The translations under genes and the position numbers were made by a program. Under the pieces are notes generated by a model. It worked only from the letters and a program-made list of their open reading frames with translations, did no database searches and had not been told where the DNA came from. Below, one piece after another: positions 33,408 through 44,362 of a stretch of 64,000 nt of DNA (its first letter is position 1; each line of letters starts with the position of its first letter). Location: positions 175,928,411 through 175,992,410 of the forward strand of contig NC_071354.1 of assembly GCF_943734655.1 (NCBI RefSeq). The letters are read 5' to 3'. The DNA comes from Sabethes cyaneus. Lineage: Eukaryota > Arthropoda > Insecta > Diptera > Culicidae.

Positions 33408-36400
33408 GCAGCTTTCGCTGCATTCAGGTGAACCTCCACCATGCCAAGGGCGCGTCTAGTGTCCTATGCCGGAGGTTCACCAAAGAGCAGCTGAGTGCTG
33501 CTCTGATCCAGGAGCCATGGATCAACGATACCACGATCCTCGGTCTATCCGGCGCTAATGGTAAGTTGATCTATTGTAATACACAGTCCAAGCCTAGGAC
33601 TGCCATTCTGTTAAATAAGAGAATAACATTTTCTCCAATTACAGAATTCATCCAACGCGACGTCGTTGCCATTACGGTGGTAGTCCCGACGACTAGAGGG
33701 AAGCAGGAGATAGTCGTTGCGTCCGCCTACTTTCCAGGGGACAAGGACGAAATACCACCGCCCGAGGTTGCTGAACTTGTGCGGTACTGCAGAGCAGTCA
33801 ACAAGCCGTACGTGATAGGCTGCGACGCAAATGCGCACCACACGATATGGGGCAGCTCGGACACAAACAACAGGGGTGAGTACCTACTTGAATATCTTAC
33901 TTCTAACGATGTCAATGTAATCAATGTAGGGAATGACCCCACCTTTATAAACGCTATCAGACAAGAGGTCCTAGACCTTACTCTATGTAGCGCCTCTATA
34001 GCTGAGAAAGTCAAAAATTGGCATGTCTCTGATGAACCAAGTTTATCAGACCACAGACATATCATTTTCGACATCGAGGCTAATCCTCTAAAGAGAGAAC
34101 AATTCAGGAATCCGAGGAAAACCAATTGGAGTTCCTTTAGGGATCATCTGATTGCCTCACGTAATTCCTGTCACAATAATATACGAACTCCAGTTGAGCT
34201 GGATATCGCCGCTAGTGACCTGCAATGTAGGATCACAGACGCGTATAACACAAACTGTCCCGTAAACACGCGAACAGTTTGCCGTGATGTGCCCTGGTGG
34301 AATGAGACGCTTAGCAATCTCCGTAGGAAGGCAAGGCGTCTGTTCAACAGGGCCAAAATCACGTCTAACTGGGAAGACTACAGAGCTTCCCTCACCAAAT
34401 ACAACGCTGAGCTACGCAAAGCCAAAAGGAAATCTCGAGTTAAATTTTGCGAAAGCATTCAAACTCTGCCAGAGGCTACGCGTCTGCAGAAAGCGATGTC
34501 CAAGGACCATTGCAATGGTCTAGGGCAATTGAAAAAAGAGGATGGGAGTCTCACTGTTACCACCAGGGAAACTCTGGAAGTTCTGATGAACACGCACTTC
34601 CCTGGTTCGACAGTGACCACTGGGCAAAACATAGGCGGGCAACAGTGGAATGGGTCATTACACAATGTGCCAAATGATTCGGTTCTACTTGCACGCCGAT
34701 TGTTTACGGAGGCCTCGATCAATTGGGCACTCAGCTCTTTTGAACCAATGAAATCTCCAGGTCCGGATGGTATTCTACCCATTTTCTTACAAAAAACGGA
34801 CGGTGTTATAATGTCCGAGCTCATCAACCTCTTTCGAGCCAGTTTCACTTTGGGGTATATCCCAGAGAATTGGCGGAAAGTAAGGGTTGTGTTCATACCT
34901 AAGGCTGGCAAAAAAGACAAAACCATGCCTAAGGCTTTCAGACCGATAAGTCTGACTTCAACGCTTCTTAAGCTGATGGAGAAAATCACGGATAACTATA
35001 TCCGCAATGAGTTTTTAAAAAACTCTCCGTTACATGTAAATCAACATGCATACCAACACGGTAAATCTACGGAAACCGCACTGCACTGCTTAGTGACGTT
35101 AATTGAGAAATCGCTCAAATATCAAGAGACGGCACTTTGTGCTTTTCTTGATATTGAAGGCGCTTTCGATAACACGTCCTTTGCGTCAATTAATACGGCT
35201 CTCTGTCAAAAGAGAATCGACCACACTACAATGAGCTGGATTCAAGCAATGCTCTCGAGCAGACAAATTACAGCATCATTGGGAGATACGTCGGTCACGA
35301 TTTCGGTGATCAAAGGATGTCCACAGGGAGGAGTTCTCTCCCCCCTGCTCTGGTCACTGGTGGCCGACGCACTCCTTCACAAGCTGTCACAGCTTGGTTA
35401 TGAGACCATTGCTTACGCCGACGACGTTGTACTTATCGTCAGAGGAAAGTTTGACGCAGTACTGTCAAGTCGCTTGCAAGGAGCTCTAAACACCACCATG
35501 TTATGGTGCTCACAAGAGGGACTTAATGTAAATCCCACCAAAACAGTCGTTATACCATTCACTAGGCGAAGGAAACATACCATTACTCCGCCTATACTGA
35601 ATGGTGTCAGACTGGGCTTCAGTAATGAAGTCAAACACCTCGGAATAATTCTCGATAAAAAACTGAACTGGGCTGCCCACCTAGATTATGCTGTTAAGAA
35701 AGCAACTTTGGCTATCTGGGCATGCAGGTCACTGTTTGGCAAAACCTGGGGATTGAAACCTCAACTAGCCTTCTGGTCATATACTACTATTGCACGGCCT
35801 AGAATAACCTATGCTGCAGTCGTATGGTGGCCAAAGGTGAATGAGGTGACAGCCCAAGCCAAACTAAACAAAGTTCAGCGCCTGGCCTGTCTTACAGTTA
35901 CCAGTGCCATGCGTACAACACCTACTGCAGCCATGGAGGCAATGCTATGCTTACTGCCTTTGCATCTTCATGTGAAGAAGGAAGCAGAGCTCGGCGCACT
36001 ACGGTTGCAAAGGAGTAAAACCATACTCGAAGGTGACCAAATCGGTCATCTTCGCATACTTCGGGAATTCAATCTGACACCCTTAGTAACTTCAGTCTCT
36101 GACTGCATGGAAGCCAGGCCCAATATGGACGTTCCATATGAGGTGATTGAAACAGATCGCTCAATGTGGAATAATGGAGGGCCAGATCTTCCATCTGGAA
36201 CTATCTGTTTTTTTACAGATGGTTCAAAAATGGGGGCCTGCACAGGCTCCGGAGTCTACGGACCCGGCATCAGGGAAACTATCTCATTAGGAAAGTGGCC
36301 CACCGTTTTTCAAGCAGAAGTATATGCCATATACATCTGTGCGACAATATGCTTGAAACGAAAGTACAGGCATGCGAAAATCGGTATCTTCACGGACAGC

Positions 36401-37081
36401 CAAGCAGCACTACTGGCTCTCAAGTCCGCCAAATGCGTGTCCAAATTAGTTTGGGAGTGCAGCACAGCATTGAGGGAACTCTCCCGCCAAAACAAAGTTT
36501 TATTACTTTGGGTGCCCGGTCACTGCGGAATCGAGGGCAATGAATTTGCTGACAACCTAGCAAGACAAGGATCAGCTCAGCAATTTATTGGTCCTGAACC
36601 GTTTCTGGGCACCTCCACATCCGCCGTGAAAGGCGAACTGATGACATGGGAAAAGCTAGAAATAGCATCCCGTTGGAATCAAACACAGGGTTGTAGACAA
36701 GCTAAACAGTTTATCTACCCAAACCCTGCAGTAGCTAAAAAACTACTCCATTTAACTCGTAGTGAACTACGCACGATCACGGGACTCCTAACAGGACACA
36801 GCCCCGCTCTTTATCATTTAAAGAATATCGGCAAGGTATCATCTGACACCTGCCGCTTTTGTAACTCTGAACCTGAAAGTTCAGCGCATCTGCTCTGCTA
36901 TTGCGGAGCTCTTGCATTATCAAGGCACAACTTCTTAGGAAGTTTCCTTCTTACTCCATATCAGGTATGGAGCCTAAATCCCAAAACGGTCATTGGCTTT
37001 ATAAACCATGTAGTACCGAATTGGGGCACAGGATTACAACTATTCCGCTCAACTCCATCAATGGGTATGAGCGATCCGTAA
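33404..37081 (+). CDS. LOA ORF2 polyprotein: endonuclease, reverse transcriptase, RNase H (1225 aa)
   Basis: Carries out target-primed reverse transcription. The AP endonuclease spans residues about 1-225: QVN at 8-10, QEPW with the catalytic glutamate at 36-39, IGCDANAHH near 142-150, and SDHRHI near 215-220. Reverse transcriptase spans about 440-760, with SPGPDG, FRPISLTS, FLDIEGAFDN, GCPQGGVLSPLLW and YADD at 671-674. RNase H spans about 935-1060, with FFTDGSK, QAEVYA, FTDSQAA and WVPGHCGIEGNEFADNLA, so all four acidic positions appear present. A Cys/His-rich segment CRFCNSEPESSAHLLCYC lies near 1146-1163. The whole frame is open. Its start overlaps the ORF1 stop in ATGA, which suggests termination-reinitiation. 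RNase H after the RT agrees with LOA and argues against Jockey or CR1. Confidence 0.95.
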   Translation: MSSFRCIQVNLHHAKGASSVLCRRFTKEQLSAALIQEPWINDTTILGLSGANGKLIYCNTQSKPRTAILLNKRITFSPITEFIQRDVVAITVVVPTTRGKQEIVVASAYFPGDKDEIPPPEVAELVRYCRAVNKPYVIGCDANAHHTIWGSSDTNNRGEYLLEYLTSNDVNVINVGNDPTFINAIRQEVLDLTLCSASIAEKVKNWHVSDEPSLSDHRHIIFDIEANPLKREQFRNPRKTNWSSFRDHLIASRNSCHNNIRTPVELDIAASDLQCRITDAYNTNCPVNTRTVCRDVPWWNETLSNLRRKARRLFNRAKITSNWEDYRASLTKYNAELRKAKRKSRVKFCESIQTLPEATRLQKAMSKDHCNGLGQLKKEDGSLTVTTRETLEVLMNTHFPGSTVTTGQNIGGQQWNGSLHNVPNDSVLLARRLFTEASINWALSSFEPMKSPGPDGILPIFLQKTDGVIMSELINLFRASFTLGYIPENWRKVRVVFIPKAGKKDKTMPKAFRPISLTSTLLKLMEKITDNYIRNEFLKNSPLHVNQHAYQHGKSTETALHCLVTLIEKSLKYQETALCAFLDIEGAFDNTSFASINTALCQKRIDHTTMSWIQAMLSSRQITASLGDTSVTISVIKGCPQGGVLSPLLWSLVADALLHKLSQLGYETIAYADDVVLIVRGKFDAVLSSRLQGALNTTMLWCSQEGLNVNPTKTVVIPFTRRRKHTITPPILNGVRLGFSNEVKHLGIILDKKLNWAAHLDYAVKKATLAIWACRSLFGKTWGLKPQLAFWSYTTIARPRITYAAVVWWPKVNEVTAQAKLNKVQRLACLTVTSAMRTTPTAAMEAMLCLLPLHLHVKKEAELGALRLQRSKTILEGDQIGHLRILREFNLTPLVTSVSDCMEARPNMDVPYEVIETDRSMWNNGGPDLPSGTICFFTDGSKMGACTGSGVYGPGIRETISLGKWPTVFQAEVYAIYICATICLKRKYRHAKIGIFTDSQAALLALKSAKCVSKLVWECSTALRELSRQNKVLLLWVPGHCGIEGNEFADNLARQGSAQQFIGPEPFLGTSTSAVKGELMTWEKLEIASRWNQTQGCRQAKQFIYPNPAVAKKLLHLTRSELRTITGLLTGHSPALYHLKNIGKVSSDTCRFCNSEPESSAHLLCYCGALALSRHNFLGSFLLTPYQVWSLNPKTVIGFINHVVPNWGTGLQLFRSTPSMGMSDP

Positions 37082-37180
37082 ACTGTGTACAGCAATCGGG
37101 GCCTGCCACAAAAGACGATCATTAAGACTGTCGCAGTGGCCTTTTAACCCAATGCCCTTCTGGCATACAAAAAAAAAAAA

Positions 37181-37191
37181 AAAACAACATT
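37181..37191 (+). repeat. Target site duplication, right copy (LOA element)
   Basis: AAAACAACATT matches 31358-31368 and is followed by AAGGTGTTCC, presumed pre-insertion sequence. Confidence 0.8.
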
Positions 37192-39523
37192 AAGGTGTTC
37201 CCGTTTAACCTATATGGCAGATTGAATTGAAGCATTTTTTTTTTGTTTGAACATCAAACAACTAGTGCTAGCGCTAAACGCTTTAGCAGCTGCCTCCAGC
37301 AGCTTCTTTCCCTCCGCCCTTGCGTTCTAGTGGAAACACGAATTCGAACGGAACGCACATTACGCAGGCACAGGTACGCGTACGCGTACGCGCTCCTCCG
37401 TGCGTTTATTATCACGCCCCATTACACCGAAACTAGCGAGCGGGAACGTGTGAGGCACCGAGGTGCTCAATTGTGCCGTGAGCTCTGGGCCCTCCCAAGG
37501 CACACCGACAGTTCATAAATAATTTCGGTGTGCAACAGCAAAAATTTACGCGGCAATCGATTTCGGTTTGGAATCGATTCTAAGCGCAGCTTCTTTGCCA
37601 TGCGCAGGGAGCAATCAAATGAAATGAGGGGAGAAGCAGCAAAGAAAAAGAACGTAAAACGGTTATAAATATTTAGTAAATGTTAATAGTTCAATTACAG
37701 AGGTGTTTTCCGCTATAAATTTCTATAAATTACGATTCGGGCGTGTAGGAAAAAGTGCGTGTGCCCGCTCGGGAGGCACCACCGACCGGTTGTAAATATA
37801 GTTGGGTGTTGGCAAAAGGGGTTTGCTGCTCCAAATTAAAGAGATTTTCCAGCTTGCTGGTTTGCTGGTCCGACCGGAGCGTCCTTTACGATATGAATGT
37901 GATAGAGTGTTGTTTGGATTGATGGCCCTGCGAGATTGATGAAAAGGGGAAGCGGAGTGTTGCTTTTTTATGACAGCCAAGAAGCGCCAACGCCAAGCTG
38001 CGTACCGGCAACGCCATGCAGAGGCAGTATAGATGGCAGCATAGAGCAACTGGAGGGTTATTAAATAATAAATCTTTTAGCTTTATAATTAGCTGATTTT
38101 GGTTCGGTTTCTCCTCCGGTAATTGGTAGTTTGCCGCCGTAAAAGTGTGCTGCCAATCGCGGGGGTCAAAGTGTCGACCGGAAAGGGAATTGGTTTACAA
38201 TAGACCGCCCTGAAATTACGCGCACCGATGCTGAATGACGACGGTGTGGTGGCGTCGGTCGTGGCGTGCTGATTGAGCAAATCGAGCCGTTTTCCTGCTT
38301 TGCCGGGGCCACTAACCGCGCTCTTTGCACTCCGCCGTCGTCGGGACGGATGTATATTAAGATGGTGATCGTGCGTCTCTGCGAGTGATTGGTTCAATCA
38401 AAGCGTGGAACATTTTATGGATCAATAAATCTTTGCACTATCGTTTCAGTTCATCTGCTGCCTCGGGCTGAAGGGCGAAGGTCTTAAAAAAAGGCAATTA
38501 AACCTCCTAAAGGCCTGCAAGAAGTGGAGCTTTCGGAATGAGTGTAGAGAGTTTCACCCAATTGGGTTTTTAGTACTGCTGGTAATGAATGGACAGACAG
38601 GCTGTTTATTGTTTGATAGTTTTCAAACGTATGAATCGCATCTTTCGATTGTATCAATACACGCGGGTTTGATTGAGTTCAAATCGATTGTAATGTAACG
38701 TGGCAATCAAATACTTTCCATGTTAATAAAGTTAAATCAATGACAAATAAAACTACCATCACGTTCTCTCAAAGCAGCGCCCGTTAAATGTTTATGTGAG
38801 CTTTGAATGTCTTTCAAAAGCACTAATAACAATAGTCAAATTCATTAGTTTGTAATTATTGTAATTAATGTCTGCATCCATACAAGACTGTGATCATTTA
38901 GAGCTCGTTGACTTGCTGTTATATTTATTTCAAGTGGAACCATATTCGTTTGAATTTCAAAACCATACTTTTCAAGCGAATTTCAGACGAGAATCATTAC
39001 AAATCACTAGAGGAAAAGTTACTCTCAATTTGATTTTTTTACACAGGTACATAATACTGGTGCGTTGAAAAACTGTAAATTTCATCAGTATTTCTCTTTT
39101 TGAACTATTTAGGTATTTAAAAGCAAATTTTGAGTTTTGTACACAGCAGTAATCAAGGGCTGCTTGAGGTGAAATTGTTAAAATATCAGTTTCTAAAAGT
39201 TTTTTATAAATATCAAACTTGACCAATCCAAAACCAGGCCATTCTAGCTCACTTGTCATGGAGTTCCTTTGGCGAAGTCAGAGAAACACACCTCGTTAAA
39301 ACTGTATCGCTGAGAAATATGAAGGTTGAAAGCAATTACGAACTCGTTTCGTTCACGCGCACACGCACAATAACTCTTAAGCTGACAGATAAAGTAAAAA
39401 AAATAATAAATTGCCAAATAATTTCCCAAAAACCCCCCAACCCGTTCTAACGGTCGTGGAAAATAAACACTCGCCTTTTCATCATTGTAACGTGTTCGTT
39501 ACCAAATAATATAAGAATGTTAC
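37192..39523. other. Low-copy spacer
   Basis: No recognised gene. GTACGC is repeated about three times near 37374-37393, producing overlapping ACGCGT sites. The rest is mixed to AT-rich. Confidence 0.5.
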
Positions 39524-39528
39524 CGCCG
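39524..39528 (+). repeat. 5-bp target site duplication, left copy (Transib)
   Basis: CGCCG immediately before the CACAGTG terminus, repeated at 41513-41517. Known Transib insertions make 5-bp GC-rich duplications. Confidence 0.85.
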
Positions 39529-40341
39529 CACAGTGGGACGGCGTCAAAAATAGGTGGACATCAGCTTTTGCGGAGAAACTATTAAGTTTTTCGCATTAGT
39601 GTCTTCGCAAAAGTTTCTTGGTTTTTAATTTATTTTTTTGCTAGATAAAAAAAAATTACATTAAGGGGGTGAATCAATAAATAGAAAAATTAACTTTTTT
39701 ATTTTAGGTCCAAAATAAACAGTGCCTAAGGAAAAGTGGTAGAGGACATTATTTCAAGAGTATTTGGTGAAGGAAGGGAGTTTCTATCCCTTAAGGGAAA
39801 AAAGATATTGAGTTACACAATAACAAACCCCCTTAATATCAGTTTTCCTAATTTTACTTGCTTATTTCCGTTTCTACATCGTTTTGATGTTCAGTAAAAC
39901 TTAAGATATAGTAAAAATACATCTTTTTGCTGAAGAGAGCGAGGCTCTAACCTTATGGGATTTTAAGCTGTTACAGTTTTTAGACAATTTTCTAGTCAAT
40001 TTTAAGGTGATTTATTTCAAAAAGGCGCAAGTATGCGCAGCCAATCTCAGCGACTTTATGTGTTGCAATGTAGTGGTTTTCATTTTATGTATATGTCACG
40101 GTGGATCACGGTGGAACATTCGAGCAAACTGCGACTAAAAATATCACGTTTAACGCCTGAAAAATTACATAAAATAACATAATCGACCAATACAAATGGT
40201 ATAAACCCATTTAAAAGAAAAAGAAATTTAATAATAAATGATTTAAAAATTCAATGATGTTATATTTCTAAATAACTCTTCATTTCTTCATCGTTAGCTT
40301 CGGAGGAGTCAAGAGTACCGTTTCCCGCAAAATCTGGTTCA
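39529..40341 (-). repeat. Left 813-bp inverted arm of Transib element
   Basis: Reverse complement of 40700-41512. On the minus strand its inner end encodes the C-terminal tail EPDFAGNGTLDSSEANDEE and onward to the stop at about 40260, identical to the right arm. The inner breakpoint lies in coding sequence. Confidence 0.95.
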
Positions 40342-40781
40342 TTATACGGATGGTACAAAATGCCAACTAGTATGCACCGAATTCTTATCCATGGTGCAGA
40401 TATTATCCAAGCATCAGTGCTCCCTATCGGTGCCTTGTCAGTAGAATCGCAAGAATGCCGGTATAAGGACTTCAAAATGTTCCGGGAATATCGAGCGCGA
40501 AAATGTTCAAGGTGCATATTAGTCATCATATATGTTGTGTTTTGTTCCTAATTGCATACGCTTATGTTCACAGAGTATCTACAAATCAAGATACATTTAA
40601 CCGTTTAATGCTATCATCTGATCCGATAATTTCATCAGCGGGTAAGAACACAAAACGGAAGAAAATGCCATTCAGTGAAGCAGCACTGAAGTTATTGCGT
40701 GAACCAGATTTTGCGGGAAACGGTACTCTTGACTCCTCCGAAGCTAACGATGAAGAAATGAAGAGTTATTTAGAAATATAA
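40342..40781 (+). pseudogene. Transib (RAG1-like) transposase, C-terminal remnant with an intron
   Basis: The frame opens exactly at the palindrome breakpoint and reads YGWYKMPTSMHRILIHGADI, ASVLPIGALSVESQECRYKD and FKMFREYRARKCSR (to 40511). A 62-bp GT-AG intron follows (40512-40573, GTGCAT ... TTCACAG). Exon 2 reads VSTNQDTFNRLMLSSDPIIS, then a basic segment and the tail ending MKSYLEI at the stop, 40779-40781. The order MP-x-HxxLIHG, LPIGxLSEE, RNKDxKxFRExHxRK, LLxSSDPxIS is that of the C-terminal part of Transib/RAG1-family transposases. RNKD is changed to CRYKD here. Upstream catalytic residues are not in the window. The final 27 codons lie within the right arm. Confidence 0.85.
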
Positions 40782-41512
40782 CATCATTGAATTTTTAAAT
40801 CATTTATTATTAAATTTCTTTTTCTTTTAAATGGGTTTATACCATTTGTATTGGTCGATTATGTTATTTTATGTAATTTTTCAGGCGTTAAACGTGATAT
40901 TTTTAGTCGCAGTTTACTCGAATGTTCCACCGTGATCCACCGTGACATATACATAAAATGAAAGCCACTACATTGCAACACATAAAGTCGCTGAGATTGG
41001 CTGCGCATACTTGCGCCTTTTTGAAATAAATCACCTTAAAATTGACTAGAAAATTGTCTAAAAACTGTAACAGCTTAAAATCCCATAAGGTTAGAGCCTC
41101 GCTCTCTTCAGCAAAAAGATGTATTTTTACTATATCTTAAATTTTACTGAACATCAAAACGATGTAGAAACGGAAATAAGCAAGCAAAATTATGAAAATT
41201 GATATTAAGGGGGTTTGTTATTGTGTAGCTCAATATCTTTTTTCCCTTAAGGGATAGAAACTCCCTTCCTTCACCAAATACTCTTGAAATAATGTCCTCT
41301 ACCACTTTTCCTTAGGCACTGTTTATTTTGGACCTAAAATAAAAAAGTTAATTTTTCTATTTATTGATTCACCCCCTTGATGTAAATTTTTTTTATCTAA
41401 CAAAAAAATAAATTAAAAACCAAGAAACTTTTGCGAAGACACTAATGCGAAAAACTTAATAGTTTCTCCGCAAAAGCTGATGTCCGCCTATTTTTGAAGC
41501 CGTCCCACTGTG
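40700..41512 (+). repeat. Right 813-bp inverted arm of Transib element
   Basis: Contains the last transposase codons (stop at 40781) and the 3' non-coding end to the GTCCCACTGTG terminus. Matches the left arm with a few substitutions, for example at the base after GGCG/GGCT near the terminus. Confidence 0.95.
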
Positions 41513-41517
41513 CGCCG
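41513..41517 (+). repeat. 5-bp target site duplication, right copy (Transib)
   Basis: CGCCG directly after CACTGTG, matching 39524-39528. Confidence 0.85.
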
Positions 41518-43506
41518 TTGAAAGAATGTTACAATCTTCTACGGAAGTTTGTAACATTGACTGTTGCAGGCCGTCAAAGTTGTCATCAAAGACCACGGCA
41601 AGCCCAACAAATGTGCCCGGTTCGGACCTCTCTTGTCCGGAGCTGGCACACACACACACACACACACCCGATGTGGGAACTGGGAAAGAACCTCCCGAGC
41701 TGCACGATGCTGTTACGCTTGACCGAACCTGAGTGGTTTCCGAATCGCTTACTCCGGCAGCGGCGGGCGGAAAGGTCATTGAAACTTTTGGGTTAAATTA
41801 TGCGTTTCGGAAGAGCCCCTATCAACTCTGTCGTTCGTCAGCAACCAGACCAGAGCTGTCCCCAGCAGCAAACGAAAGGGGGGGACAGTTTGTGAATTCC
41901 CATCTCAACGCACACGATGCCGCTCCGAAGTTCGGACGAAATCAGAAAGAATAGCTTATGTAACAATTGCACAAATGGAATGGATTCCGCTCGTTGGTTG
42001 GAATGATAAGGCCGAACGGCCGGAGCGGCAGTGCGCGTGCAGACCCCGGCAGTCGACCGCATCGATAAACATATTTGCCAATCGTCTGACCGTTGCCGTT
42101 GGTTGGTTGGCTCGTTCTGCTAGAAAGTGCAAGCAACGAAAACTATTTTCTTTTCGCATTCTTATCAGTTACTCCCGTCAGTTCGTCAGAATACGGAGGC
42201 TCACGTTTGTCCGGCCAAGCGATTGCAGGCTTTTCCATCTCCCGTCTGAACGTTTTGCTGTGGCCGCAGTGCGTGCCAACCGCTTAATTGATTGTAAAGC
42301 AGATTTATTGCCCTATTCGAGTAACTTCCGGTCTTGAGCAAAGCGTTCGAAGCCCGCAAACCCATAGCAAGGGAAAGAAGCGAATCTTATCTGTCGGATG
42401 CCATCGTGGACGACATTAGTCACACGCACACCGACGAGACCAATGGTTTGCTTCGGTAGCTCTCACTCTCTCTCTCTCTGTCCGCTTTGAAGTTCAAGCG
42501 AATACGACCGAAGGGCTCCCGTGACTAGCATGATGCGTAAACGTTCGCTTACCAGCAGCGAGCGGTAAGGGCATTAGTGTCCATGGCCAAGGTGCAACCG
42601 CCATCCGTGGCCACTGGCGGCAACGAACGGCGGCGGCGGTTCTTTGGATGTTCAATCGTCGGTAACTTAATCGAATCGCTCTCGGAGATGGCTTGCGTGA
42701 CAGATAGCTGAATTGGGTTGACCACTTTCTATCTCGAACATTATCGCAAGGCTTTCTGCGCCGCTTCCCGCTTGTTCCGAAGACCGCCGCCACCGCCGCC
42801 TTACGTCACGTACAGCAATGCTTCCGGTAATGGTGAAACTTTGCACAACTCGGTAAAGCTATGGGAGGCTTGGAATGGAAACTCCGGAATGGAAATTATT
42901 TCTTAAACTGTGGTTTTTACTTCTTATAACATCACTAGAGTTAAAGCGACGTCAAAATATTCCTAAACGGATTTTTTTTAGCTTCATTATATTCTCTTGA
43001 AATAAAAAGACGTGAAGTGCAAGAATAAACCCGGTACATTCCCGTAAGTTCTGAAATCGAAGCCTCAAGCAACCCCAAACATTCGTAAGTGACCATTTTC
43101 AGAGTTTTCAAAAAGACGTAACTGATAATGAGAGATTCCCTTCGCGTCTGCTCTCTTCTGCTTATCACGGCGGGCGATGCAAATGCACTTCTATACATTA
43201 GTTTTACTCACTAGCTAGCTAGGCGTTAAAAAATTCTTTTAAAGACATTTATATCGCCGTAATAATCGGAAAAGAGGGACTCCAATGAGAGTCTCTCATG
43301 TTACCTACGTCCTTTTGAAAATGTACCCGTGAACGGTGCCTTACGATTGCACATTTATAAATCTATTTGCATTTTCCCTATATAAATTTCAGCCAAAGAT
43401 TTTATTCAGGTGAGATGTGATATACGACATACCTAGAAGCTAGAGGGAGCAAGCAATTAAACATTATCCAGTTTAACACAGCCCCAGAGTGAGTTAAGCT
43501 AAACAA
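41518..43506. other. Low-copy spacer
   Basis: No recognised gene. (CA)n lies at 41646-41668 and a CT run near 42465-42480. Short open frames show no motifs. Confidence 0.5.
41646..41668. repeat. (CA)n microsatellite
   Basis: About eleven CA units. Confidence 0.95.
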
Positions 43507-43508
43507 TA

Positions 43509-44329
43509 CAGTAATGTTCCGATTTTGTCAGCCTATAAATTTTGCCTAACTTTTTTGCTTTTAAACATGATTTATAATACTTTTTAGACTACTTGAAACT
43601 AGTTAGAACTTGAAACTTTGTTACTTGAAACTATTCTGATTCTCTGGGGAGAGTTTTTAAATAAAATGATGCCTTCTTGCGAGTTATTCGGGCTCAAAAT
43701 GAGGGTATTTTTATAGTAAAAGTTCTATAGTTCCTAAACAAACAAAGCTAGAGGTATACTATGTTCGGCAATGTTGTGTATTTTTACTATATGTACAACT
43801 TTGTAAAACAAGGAAAAATCATACAACAACTACAAAAACTACTAAAATAGAAAAACTGATTTTAACGATTTTTCATTTACGAGAAATAAGATTTTTCTAT
43901 CTTTGCTGAAGCGATAGAAGGTTACTCTCTTCAGCCAAATTTCTTGTAATAATATGCTGTAAAACTTTGCAAAACACATCAATGTGTTATGTTGAAACTG
44001 AAGAAAAATAATTTTTTTCTTGCACTTTTAGGGGGATTAATCAAAATTTGAATTCCGCTGGACTGTAGAACTTTTAATTTTAAAAAACTCTTGCAAAGGG
44101 TTCATAAACTTAAAACCAAGTTTTCCCGCTCAAAGTTAATGCGCACCAGAAAAGATTCTGGACCAGTGCCCGGTTCATTAAACTTTTGGTTGACCAATTG
44201 AGGGTTAAAATTTAATTTTTAGTCTTCGATATTGCAAGGTCTTAAGTCTTCAATTTTGCGAAAAAAATTCTCGATTTTGTCAGTTTCCCCAAAATTCAAC
44301 ATGGGGCTGACAAAATCGGAACATTACTG
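43509..44329. mobile_element. 821-bp TA-type (pogo-like) element without coding capacity
   Basis: Inverted termini CAGTAATGTTCCGATTTTGT and ACAAAATCGGAACATTACTG extend about 25 bp and are flanked by TA (43507-43508 and 44330-44331). CAG termini with a TA duplication fit Tc1/mariner, pogo-like. The interior holds AT-rich sequence also present, inverted, at 11250-11765. No transposase motif was seen. Confidence 0.85.
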
Positions 44330-44362
44330 TATCGTGTAATAGCCATTCGAAATTACGATTTA

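Larger units (their letters stand above)
31369..37180 (+). mobile_element. Full-length LOA-clade non-LTR retrotransposon, apparently intact
   Basis: Starts TTAACTCCGCC directly after the left target duplication and ends in a poly-A tract of about 15 A. It has a 488-bp 5' UTR, ORF1, ORF2 joined by an ATGA stop-start overlap, and a short 3' UTR of about 85 bp. Both ORFs are free of stops, and the key endonuclease, RT and RNase H residues are present. An exact 11-bp target duplication with a complete 5' end suggests a recent insertion. LOA assignment rests on the endonuclease opening (QVNLHHAKGAS), the GCPQGGVLSPLLWSLVAD block, and an RNase H domain after the RT. Confidence 0.9.
39529..41512 (+). 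mobile_element. Palindromic Transib element
   Basis: A 1984-bp unit with two 813-bp inverted arms (39529-40341 and 40700-41512) and a 358-bp centre. Both ends read CACAGTGGGACGGC inward and are flanked by CGCCG. The arms differ at only a few positions where compared. The right arm plus centre is the 3' end of a normal Transib: last part of the transposase, stop codon, about 730 bp of 3' sequence and terminus. The left arm is an inverted copy of that same end, including the last 26 codons, so the true 5' end and most of the transposase gene are absent. The target duplication shows the palindrome was inserted as a unit. It cannot encode its own transposase. Confidence 0.9.

Noticed and set aside
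37374..37393. GTACGC repeats considered as a regulatory cluster
   Set aside because: Only about three units, and indistinguishable from a short microsatellite.
40260..40529. 89-codon minus-strand frame in the Transib centre, considered as a separate gene
   Set aside because: Its C-terminus is the inverted copy of the transposase tail, and its N-terminal part is the antisense of the real transposase exon.
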